Positions 1 through 5,364 of a stretch of DNA of 5,495 nucleotides are shown one piece after another. Both the position numbers and the translations under genes were made by a program. Origin of the DNA: Cyclobacteriaceae bacterium. Its GTDB lineage: Bacteria > Bacteroidota > Bacteroidia > Cytophagales > Cyclobacteriaceae. Within the stretch, counting starts at the first letter, position 1. Each line of letters starts with the position of its first letter. The notes below the pieces were generated by a model that had not been told where the DNA came from, did not search any database, and saw only the letters and a list, made by a program, of their open reading frames with translations. The stretch spans positions 1-5,495 of the forward strand of contig CANHCD010000158.1 in NCBI GenBank assembly GCA_947458795.1, in the 5' to 3' direction.

Positions 1-129
1 AATAGAAAAATATGAGGGTTTTGCGTAGCAAATTTCTAAAGCTGATGAATCCTTTGGTTTACCATTGGTCATTTTTTTTGGAAAGAAGGCTTCCTTTTTT
101 GTAGTTTAAAGTTTCAAACTAGGCTTCAC
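1..129 (+). other. Upstream leader of the amidohydrolase gene
   Basis: AT-rich region with no complete gene. Reading from base 2 gives eight codons (IEKYEGFA) and then a TAG at 26-28. This could be the C-terminus of a gene running in from the left, but eight codons cannot prove it. Bases 82-100 can form a mostly A/T hairpin (AAAGAAGG paired with CCTTTTTT, one G-U, CTT loop) that may be a weak terminator for such a gene. Possible -7 boxes are TACCATTG (60-67, one mismatch to TAnnTTTG) and a poorer TAGTTTAA (102-109) lying 21 bases after a TTTG at 77-80. Neither is convincing. No Shine-Dalgarno sequence precedes the ATG at 130, which is usual in Bacteroidota. Confidence 0.3.
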
Positions 130-1719
130 ATGACACCAAAAATCCTAAGTACACTCGCACTCCTGCTCGGAGTTTCCTTTGTGACTGTTGCACAAAAGAA
201 ATTTACACCCAAACAAATTGAAGCCCTCAAAACTGAAGTAGCTCAAGTAGTTCAAGCCAACCACAAGCAAAGCCAGGTGATGGTGGACAAGGTATTTAGT
301 TTTGCGGAACTAGGATTTCAGGAAGTAGAATCCTCTAAGTACTTGACTGGCATTTTGGAAAAGCAAGGCTTTAAGATTGAGCGGGGAATCTCTGGGATTC
401 CTACGGCTTGGTTTGCCACCTGGTCCAATGGTCCAGGGCCAGTGATTGCGCTAGGTTCTGACGTGGACAATATCCCAAAGGCCTCTCAATATCCAGGCGT
501 AGCATTTCACAAACCCATGGTTGAAGGAGCTCCGGGGCACGGGGAAGGACACAATGCAGGAATTCCACTCAATATCACTGCAGCACTTGCGGTAAAGCAA
601 ATCATGGAGCGGGAGCAGATTGGTGGTACGCTCATTCTTTGGCCAGGCATCGCCGAGGAGCTGGTGGCAGCCAAGGCCTGGTTTGCCCGTGACGGCAAGT
701 TTGACGGCGTAGACCTGTGTATTTTTACCCACGTGGCCAATAACCTTGGTGTGAGTTGGGGACAGGCAACAGGTACAGGTTTGATTTCGGTAGAATATAC
801 CTTTGCTGGCGATGCAGCGCATTCCGCAGGTGCCCCTTGGAGAGGTAAAAGTGCTGCCGATGCCACGGAACTGATGAACATCGGTTGGAATTACAAAAGA
901 GAACATTTACATCCTTTGAAGCGATCACATTCCATCATCACTGACGGGGGAGATCAGCCCAATGTGGTGCCTTCGCAGGCCTCCATCTGGTACTATTTCC
1001 GAGACGTCAACTATACTGGTATCATGGATATGTATGCCCAGGCCAACGACATCGCAAAGGGAGCGGCTTTGATGACTGGAACCAAGATGACCTCCAAAGT
1101 ATTGGGTACCGCTTGGCCAAGGCATTTCAATAAGGTGATTGCAGAAAAGATGTACCAAAACATCCAGAAGGTAGGGCTTCCTACCTGGGATGAGCAGGAC
1201 CTTAGCTTGGCCAAGGCAGTACAACGTGAGCTTGGTGCCAAGGAAGAGGGGCTAGCCACCACCTTGGACGAACTGGGTGTGCCGCTGAAGGAACCGGTAT
1301 CTGGAGGTTCTGACGATATCGGGGATGTGTCTTGGGTAGTCCCAACGGTGACTCTGCGCTTTCCTTCCAATATCCCAGGGCTTCCTGGTCACCACTGGAG
1401 CAATGCCATTGCTATGGCTACCCCAATTGCACACAAGGGCGTGACTGCTGGTGCAAAGGCGGAGGCAATGACTATTTTGGATTTTCTATTGCAGCCCGAA
1501 TTGGTGACTCAGGCTTGGGATTATTTCAAGAATGTGCAAACCAAGGAGGAGACTTACAAGCCCATGATCACCAAGGAAGATGCACCACCGATTTATTTGA
1601 ACCGAGACATCATGAACCGTTTCCGTCCTGAATTGGAGAAGTTTTACTACGACGAAACGAAGTACGGATCTTATTTGGAGCAGCTGGGGGTAACTTACCC
1701 GACGATCAAAAAAGACTAA
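130..1719 (+). CDS. Exported M20-family amidohydrolase, AbgB-like metallopeptidase
   Basis: This 529-residue protein is predicted to hydrolyse an amide bond in an N-acyl or aminoacyl substrate using bound divalent metal. The relatives are the M20D/AbgB group (AbgB cleaves p-aminobenzoyl-glutamate with AbgA); the real substrate is not visible. A signal peptide spans residues 1-21, with likely cleavage at TVA|QKK, so it should act in the periplasm. Landmarks are D113 in GSDVDN (107-116 region), the metal motif GHGEGHN (136-142), the catalytic AEE (175-177), H201, the dimerisation-domain segment AAHSAGAPWRGKSA (229-242), GSDDIGDVSW (393-402) and the C-terminal metal ligand region AHKG (434-437). 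The last two closely match AbgB as remembered. It differs from AbgB in having Glu139 where AbgB has Cys. The protein exceeds AbgB (about 480 residues) because of the signal peptide and a C-terminal tail of about 60 residues. The GNAT gene follows after 33 nt, probably on the same transcript. Family assignment is firm; substrate is unknown. Confidence 0.93.
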   Translation: MTPKILSTLALLLGVSFVTVAQKKFTPKQIEALKTEVAQVVQANHKQSQVMVDKVFSFAELGFQEVESSKYLTGILEKQGFKIERGISGIPTAWFATWSNGPGPVIALGSDVDNIPKASQYPGVAFHKPMVEGAPGHGEGHNAGIPLNITAALAVKQIMEREQIGGTLILWPGIAEELVAAKAWFARDGKFDGVDLCIFTHVANNLGVSWGQATGTGLISVEYTFAGDAAHSAGAPWRGKSAADATELMNIGWNYKREHLHPLKRSHSIITDGGDQPNVVPSQASIWYYFRDVNYTGIMDMYAQANDIAKGAALMTGTKMTSKVLGTAWPRHFNKVIAEKMYQNIQKVGLPTWDEQDLSLAKAVQRELGAKEEGLATTLDELGVPLKEPVSGGSDDIGDVSWVVPTVTLRFPSNIPGLPGHHWSNAIAMATPIAHKGVTAGAKAEAMTILDFLLQPELVTQAWDYFKNVQTKEETYKPMITKEDAPPIYLNRDIMNRFRPELEKFYYDETKYGSYLEQLGVTYPTIKKD

Positions 1720-1752
1720 GTCCTTTCCTACAGCTCTTTCTATTTTTTTTAC

Positions 1753-2202
1753 ATGGAAACGAATCTCCCTTTTCAGCTCCGCGAGGCCAGCCTTGCGGAG
1801 CTGCTTTGGGTACACGAACGGATTCCGGAGTTTCCGGGAAAAGCTTCCTTGGATTTTTACACAGAGCGGCTGAAGCATCGCCTTCATTTAGCTTTGGTAG
1901 CAGAAAAGGAGGGAGAGCTTTTGGGTTTTAAAGTGGGCTATCAAAGTGACAAGCCGGATACTTTTTATTCCTGGATGGGAGGCGTGAGACCTGAGTTTCG
2001 TGGAAAAGGAATTGCAACTTCCTTGGCGGAGGAGCAGGAACGATGGGCCAAAGCACAGGGATTTACCGCCGTATTTTTCAAGACGCGCAACCGCTTTCCC
2101 GGGATGATTCAGTTTGGGGTAAAGCGCGGATTTAAGATAGTGGATCTTTATCCCAAAGGAGGGCTGGAGGATTACCGAATTGTAATGCACAAGGACTTGT
2201 AG
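1753..2202 (+). CDS. GNAT-family N-acetyltransferase
   Basis: This 149-residue cytoplasmic protein has the usual length and layout of a single GNAT domain, which transfers an acetyl group from acetyl-CoA to an amine. The N-terminus (QLREASLAELLWV, residues 8-20) is the typical first strand and helix. Strand 4 and the acetyl-CoA pyrophosphate loop lie at GVRPEFRGKGIA (77-88), giving the R-x-x-G-x-A signature at R83-G86-A88. The following helix is at 89-101. The C-terminal part contains TRNRF (111-115) and a GVKRGFKIV segment (122-130) typical of motif B. The substrate cannot be told from sequence: it could be a small amine, a protein N-terminus or an antibiotic. It starts 33 nt after the amidohydrolase stop with no promoter visible between, so co-transcription is likely. 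The ATG at 1753 places the first strand normally. A strong hairpin lies 21 bases after the start codon. Confidence 0.88.
   Translation: METNLPFQLREASLAELLWVHERIPEFPGKASLDFYTERLKHRLHLALVAEKEGELLGFKVGYQSDKPDTFYSWMGGVRPEFRGKGIATSLAEEQERWAKAQGFTAVFFKTRNRFPGMIQFGVKRGFKIVDLYPKGGLEDYRIVMHKDL
1774..1803 (+). other. Strong hairpin inside the start of the GNAT gene
   Basis: CAGCTCCGC (1774-1782) and GCGGAGCTG (1795-1803) are perfect inverted repeats. The inner bases extend the stem with a G-U pair (1783/1794) and AGG/CCT (1784-1786/1791-1793), closing on a CCAG tetraloop (1787-1790). The result is a 13-bp, GC-rich stem within codons 8-17. No T-run follows, so it does not look like an intrinsic terminator. 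It could affect translation or mRNA stability, or arise by chance from Leu/Arg/Ala/Glu codons. Confidence 0.5.
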
Positions 2203-2230
2203 CAGATTCATCTTCAAAAAAATGCTTGAG

Positions 2231-2280
2231 GTACTTAACAATTTCGTACTTGGTACTTAGTACTTGGTACTTCGTACTTC
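2231..2280 (+). repeat. Tandem heptamer repeat GTACTTN between GNAT gene and queE
   Basis: GTACTT occurs at 2246, 2253, 2260, 2267 and 2274, exactly seven bases apart, giving five tandem copies of GTACTTN with a variable seventh base (g, a, g, c, c). A sixth GTACTT lies at 2231-2236, out of phase by one base. The array sits in noncoding DNA between the GNAT stop (2202) and the queE promoter. Its core GTAC is self-complementary. It resembles a simple-sequence array whose copy number can change by slippage. A role is not shown. Confidence 0.8.
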
Positions 2281-2314
2281 TTTCTTTTTCTTTCAAATTT
2301 ACCGCTTACCTTTG
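2281..2314 (+). promoter_or_regulatory. Bacteroidota-type promoter for queE
   Basis: TACCTTTG at 2307-2314 is a perfect match to the -7 consensus TAnnTTTG used by the Bacteroidota housekeeping sigma factor. The -33 element is poor: no TTTG is correctly spaced, only T-rich sequence with TTTC at 2281-2284 (22 bases upstream) and 2287-2290 (16 bases). Transcription would be expected to begin near 2320, giving a leader of roughly 38 nt made almost entirely of the candidate aptamer. The heptamer array ends directly upstream of the T-rich -33 region. Confidence 0.6.
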
Positions 2315-2324
2315 CCATCCTACT

Positions 2325-2356
2325 AGCGGTCGAATCACCCGCTTTACCAAAAATTC
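2325..2356 (+). promoter_or_regulatory. Candidate preQ1-I riboswitch upstream of queE
   Basis: The leader can fold as a compact H-type pseudoknot like the preQ1-I aptamer. P1 is AGCGG (2325-2329) paired with CCGCT (2339-2343). P2 is GAAT (2332-2335) paired with ATTC (2353-2356). The A-rich connecting loop is 2344-2352. The core reads GGUCG...ACCC, as in the short Thermoanaerobacter preQ1 aptamer recalled from the literature. By that alignment C2338 would pair with preQ1, with U2330 and A2352 or A2353 at its edges. The P2 3' strand ends two bases before the queE ATG, so ligand binding would bury the start region and reduce translation. The downstream gene makes a preQ1 precursor, which fits feedback control. 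The fold is seen by eye; the ligand is inferred. Confidence 0.55.
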
Positions 2357-2358
2357 AA

Positions 2359-2985
2359 ATGACAACACAACAATTGGTAGCCTCAGGGTTACAGCTTCCA
2401 CTCATGGAAGCTTTTTACACCATCCAAGGAGAAGGACGATTTTCTGGCCACGCAGCCTATTTCATACGGCTAGGGGGCTGCGATGTGGGTTGCGTTTGGT
2501 GTGATGTAAAGGAAAGTTGGGAGGCGGGCAAGTGGCCGATCCTACCCATCGAAAAAATTGTAGATGATGCCCTTTCTTATCAAGGCAGGCTGGTAGTAAT
2601 TACCGGCGGTGAACCTCTGCTGTACGATTTAGAGCCTTTGACGCAGTTATTGAAGTCCAAGGGATTCAGTACACACTTGGAAACATCCGGTGCGCATCCC
2701 TTTTCAGGTGATTTTGATTGGGTGTGTTTTTCTCCTAAGAAATTCAAAAAGCCTCATCCCTCCATTTATGAAGTGGCAGATGAGCTTAAGGTGGTAGTGT
2801 ATCATCCGAGTGACATAGCTTTTGCTGAAGAGCACGCGACGCAAGTAGGTTTGGGCTGTGAACTTCGACTGCAGCCCGAGTGGAGCAAGGCCTCTGAGCG
2901 CCTTCCTGAGTTGATCGACTTTATAAAAAATAACCCAAACTGGAAAATTTCGTTACAAACACATAAATTTATGGATATCCCTTAA
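2359..2985 (+). CDS. queE: 7-carboxy-7-deazaguanine synthase (radical SAM)
   Basis: QueE converts 6-carboxy-5,6,7,8-tetrahydropterin to 7-carboxy-7-deazaguanine with release of ammonia, the ring-contraction step on the way to preQ0, preQ1 and queuosine in tRNA. It is a cytoplasmic [4Fe-4S] radical SAM enzyme needing Mg2+. The 208-residue protein has the family's normal short length. Landmarks are MEAFYTIQGEG (16-26), the cluster motif C41-x3-C45-x2-C48 followed by Asp49, the SAM-binding TGGEP (82-86), LETSG (107-111), SPKKF (125-129) and the C-terminal LQTHKFMDIP (199-208). All key residues are present. The ATG at 2359 gives 15 residues before the conserved core, a reasonable length for Bacteroidota relatives. 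The other pathway genes (queC, queD, queF) are not in the window. It has its own -7 box and a candidate preQ1 aptamer upstream, and the envelope gene begins 4 nt after its stop. Confidence 0.96.
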   Translation: MTTQQLVASGLQLPLMEAFYTIQGEGRFSGHAAYFIRLGGCDVGCVWCDVKESWEAGKWPILPIEKIVDDALSYQGRLVVITGGEPLLYDLEPLTQLLKSKGFSTHLETSGAHPFSGDFDWVCFSPKKFKKPHPSIYEVADELKVVVYHPSDIAFAEEHATQVGLGCELRLQPEWSKASERLPELIDFIKNNPNWKISLQTHKFMDIP

Positions 2986-2989
2986 GTCC

Positions 2990-4906
2990 ATGTCTAAATT
3001 CGCTTTGGTCTTTTTTCTGATGTTATTGGCTTTTTCAGCCGAGGCACAGACCTATTCAGTGACGGATGGCAGGGCGATTAAATTTTTTCAAGAGGGGGAG
3101 AATTTACTTTACCTCAAACGGTATCCCGAGGCCTTGCAGAAGTATCAGGCCGCTTGGGAACGTTCAACAACTTTTTTTGAAGCCTACCAAAAGGGAACTC
3201 AACTACTCATTACACAAGGAAAGCTGACCGAAGCGGAGGCCCTTATCGGTAAAGGCAAATCAGCAATGCTGCCCGTAAAGAATCAATACGCAGTCGATTT
3301 TGCTTGGCTGCTCACCAGCATTTATTTGAAGCAAGGTCGATTTGAAGAGGCTTCCAAAGAATTCCAATCTGTGGAGCAAGGTGCAACCCAAGGATTTAAA
3401 AACGGGACTTACTTCCTAGAAATGAAGGCGAAGGTTGATTTTGTGCGTAAGCAGCTACCCCTAATCCTAAACATTGAAAAGGAGATACTGCCTTCCCCAT
3501 TGAATGGCTTTGCACTACAATATTTCCCAGTGTTGACGGCGGACGGAAAACAGTTGTTCTTTACCAGAAGAGGAGGTACTACAGCTCTTGACAAGGAGGA
3601 TATCTACATCTCTCAGGCGGAATCCTCAAAAATCTGGACTGCTCCTCAAAGTGTTTCTACCCAAATCAATTCTTCTTACAACGAAGGAACCTGCTCGGTG
3701 ACTGCAGACGGCAATTTTTTGATTTTTACCTCCTGCGATTCCCCAGATAGCCAGGGGAGCTGTGACTTGTACAGTGCGGAAAAAGTAGGGGGAGAATGGC
3801 AAGCGCCCAAGAATATGGGCACTAAAATCAATTCTTCTTCCTGGGATTCTCAGCCTTCACTTTCTGCAGATGGGCGCATGTTGTTTTTTTCTTCAGATAG
3901 AAGGGGAGGTTTTGGAGGTAACGACATTTGGTACGCGTCTCGAAAAGCCGATGGCACCTGGTCTGAATCAAAAAACATGGGCGCGCCAATCAACACCCCA
4001 AAAGATGAAATTTCTCCTTTCTTATTTTTCAACAATGAAACCTTATTTTTTGCTTCCGATGGACACTTAGGTTTGGGGGGTATGGACATTTTTTTGTCGC
4101 GCATTTCAAAAGGGGGATTTCAGGAGCCGGAAAACTTAGGGCTACCTATCAATGATCATTCAGATCAAGTAGCGTTGTTTATTACCGCACAAAAGGATTA
4201 CGCATACTATTCGGAATTGACGATGGGTAATGGCCAAAATGACAGGGCCTACCTGTACCGATTTAAGTTCCCCAAAGAAATTGAAATTGGGGAAAACTTG
4301 ACGGTTACGGGTGGGCAAGTGGTTCATTCCAAAACAGGGGAGCCAATTTCGGCAAGTCTTTCCTTGGTTTCCTTGTCCAATGACAGTACCCGATATCAGT
4401 TTCAGTCCAACGGAGCGGATGGTTCCTTTTTGATGTTGTATCCCGGGGAAGATGCTGCAGGGCTCTATGTCGAGAAGAAAGGCTTCTTGCCTAAGATTTA
4501 CAATGTGGATCGAGATTCCATCAAAAATGTAAAAGACTTGAAAGTGGAATTGATTCCTATTGCCTCAGGAGAAGAATTTGTATTTGAAAATGTATTTTTT
4601 GGTTTTGATAGTTTTGAACTGAAGCAGGAATCCTTGAGTTCGCTCCGCCGCCTCGATCGCTTTTTAAAAGACAATCCTAAGGTAGCTATCTTGATTACGG
4701 GTCATACTGATAATTTGGGTTCGGATGAGTATAACCTAAAACTAAGTTTACAACGAGCGCAAAGTGTTCAGAACTACCTACTAAAAGCGGGGATCAAGTC
4801 GGATCGGATAAAAGTAGTTGGTAAGGGGTTTCGAGAGCCGATGGTTCCCAATAGCAGTCCGTCCAATCAAGCACTAAATCGCAGAATTACGGTGTCTGTT
4901 CAGTAA
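2990..4906 (+). CDS. OmpA-family envelope protein with TPR, PD40 propeller and CRD, PorE-like
   Basis: This 638-residue exported protein should anchor an envelope complex to peptidoglycan. A signal peptide covers residues 1-19 (AEA|QTY). A TPR-like helical region follows (about 25-155). Five PD40/WD40-like blades lie at about 178-208, 231-264, 286-318, 339-371 and 389-426. They show repeated S-x-D-G turns, F-F-[ST]-S/R strands, GG-x-DI[WF] ends, and an IN linker at 226, 280, 334 and 387. A carboxypeptidase-regulatory-like beta domain spans about 436-522. The OmpA_C domain (533-638) has FGFDS, GHTDNLGSDEYN (571-582), peptidoglycan-contact candidates D574 and R589, and NRRI (630-633). Blade 2 has three Cys (235, 249, 258) that may form a disulfide. 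The domain order is that of PorE (PG1058) of the type IX secretion system, but PorE is a lipoprotein and this signal peptide has no lipobox Cys. Paralogues with this layout are common, so the T9SS role is inference. It lies 4 nt after queE, so co-transcription is likely. Confidence 0.9.
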   Translation: MSKFALVFFLMLLAFSAEAQTYSVTDGRAIKFFQEGENLLYLKRYPEALQKYQAAWERSTTFFEAYQKGTQLLITQGKLTEAEALIGKGKSAMLPVKNQYAVDFAWLLTSIYLKQGRFEEASKEFQSVEQGATQGFKNGTYFLEMKAKVDFVRKQLPLILNIEKEILPSPLNGFALQYFPVLTADGKQLFFTRRGGTTALDKEDIYISQAESSKIWTAPQSVSTQINSSYNEGTCSVTADGNFLIFTSCDSPDSQGSCDLYSAEKVGGEWQAPKNMGTKINSSSWDSQPSLSADGRMLFFSSDRRGGFGGNDIWYASRKADGTWSESKNMGAPINTPKDEISPFLFFNNETLFFASDGHLGLGGMDIFLSRISKGGFQEPENLGLPINDHSDQVALFITAQKDYAYYSELTMGNGQNDRAYLYRFKFPKEIEIGENLTVTGGQVVHSKTGEPISASLSLVSLSNDSTRYQFQSNGADGSFLMLYPGEDAAGLYVEKKGFLPKIYNVDRDSIKNVKDLKVELIPIASGEEFVFENVFFGFDSFELKQESLSSLRRLDRFLKDNPKVAILITGHTDNLGSDEYNLKLSLQRAQSVQNYLLKAGIKSDRIKVVGKGFREPMVPNSSPSNQALNRRITVSVQ

Positions 4907-4944
4907 ATAGATGAAAATTTTATAAAATCTACAATTAGAATAGA

Positions 4945-4984
4945 AGATTAATATAAAATTAATCTATATATACTCCTATTTTTT
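4945..4984 (+). terminator. Possible weak terminator after the OmpA-family gene
   Basis: AGATTAAT (4945-4952) and ATTAATCT (4958-4965) form a perfect 8-bp stem with a 5-nt loop, and a run of six T follows at 4979-4984. The stem has a single G-C pair and the T-run is 13 bases from it, so the fit to an intrinsic terminator is poor. The inverted repeat could instead be a protein-binding site. Confidence 0.25.
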
Positions 4985-5019
4985 CAAAATTCATTTTTGA
5001 ATTAAAGTCTATAGAACAC

Positions 5020-5056
5020 TGCTAAGCTGACCTCGAGCCCACTTTAAGTGCTAAGC
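5020..5056. repeat. Direct repeat TGCTAAGC in a GC-richer island
   Basis: TGCTAAGC occurs at 5020-5027 and again at 5049-5056, start to start 29 bases, close to three helical turns. Between them lie CTCGAG (5032-5037) and CACTTTAAGTG (5040-5050). The stretch is clearly richer in G+C than the DNA on both sides. It may be an operator pair for the downstream locus, or the remnant of something else. Confidence 0.35.
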
Positions 5057-5201
5057 GAAAAAAGAGACAAAAATGGAAGGGTCTACCAAAATTGTAATTT
5101 TTTTATCCGCTCATCCTTTATTTTTTCCAAATTGTTAAAAAAAAATTCAAAAAATTAACTTTTGTTAACATTGAGAAAATCCAAATAATGAGGTGTTTGT
5201 G

Positions 5202-5234
5202 TTTCCTAAGGTTCTCTAAACAACATTATATTTG
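5202..5234 (+). promoter_or_regulatory. Candidate distal promoter for the SusC-like gene
   Basis: TATATTTG at 5227-5234 matches TAnnTTTG perfectly. A TTTC at 5202-5205, 21 bases upstream, is a one-mismatch -33 element; a perfect TTTG at 5196-5199 is too far away (27 bases). Use of this promoter would give a leader of about 125 nt. Confidence 0.4.
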
Positions 5235-5305
5235 GAATTCTTATAAATAACCAATTTTTAGACTAATCAAAGGTTTAAACTTTTCCCTCTTTTTGGTGTA
5301 GTGCA

Positions 5306-5337
5306 TTTGAGTTATTCCATTATTAGGGATAATATTG
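5306..5337 (+). promoter_or_regulatory. Candidate proximal promoter for the SusC-like gene
   Basis: TTTG at 5306-5309 is a perfect -33 element. After a 20-base spacer comes TAATATTG (5330-5337), one mismatch from TAnnTTTG. Spacing is ideal for a Bacteroidota promoter. Transcription would start near 5343, about 20 bases before the ATG at 5365. Confidence 0.45.
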
Positions 5338-5364
5338 AGTTTATAAAACTAAAAATTAACCAAT

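Larger units (their letters stand above)
4907..5364. other. AT-rich 458-nt intergenic region before the SusC-like gene
   Basis: No convincing gene is visible on either strand. From left to right it holds a 12-bp palindrome ATTTTATAAAAT (4917-4928), an AGATTAAT/ATTAATCT hairpin (4945-4965), a TTCAAAA/TTTTGAA hairpin (4983-5001), a GC-richer island with two TGCTAAGC copies (5020-5056), a CTCGAG palindrome (5032-5037) and the near-palindrome CACTTTAAGTG (5040-5050). Further right are long A/T runs (5098-5161), the palindrome TGTTAACA (5163-5170) and two candidate promoters. An ATG at 5073 opens a 21-codon hydrophobic reading frame to 5138, which could be chance. Confidence 0.6.

Noticed and set aside
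451..1434. Several minus-strand open frames of 60-151 codons across the amidohydrolase gene
   Set aside because: They overlap a clear conserved gene on the + strand, show no recognisable domain and have odd composition; they are frame shadows.
2246..2280. Tandem repeats considered as a CRISPR array
   Set aside because: The unit is 7 bases with no spacers; this is a simple tandem array.
2226..2504. 92-codon + strand frame starting with TTG within the heptamer array and running into queE
   Set aside because: It translates the tandem repeat and then an out-of-frame part of queE; no family resemblance and an overlap with an unmistakable gene.
3663..3840. 15-nt direct repeat AAATCAATTCTTCTT at 3663-3677 and 3826-3840
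   Set aside because: It encodes the recurring INSS linker of adjacent propeller blades, so it is explained by protein repeats.
4917..4928. Palindrome ATTTTATAAAAT just after the OmpA-family stop as a terminator
   Set aside because: It is all A/T with no loop and no distinct T-run; such palindromes are expected by chance in this AT-rich stretch.
5073..5138. 21-codon reading frame (MEGSTKIVIFL...) with an A-rich region before its ATG
   Set aside because: Too short to support by sequence alone; hydrophobic composition is expected from T-rich DNA, so it is noted only within the intergenic entry.
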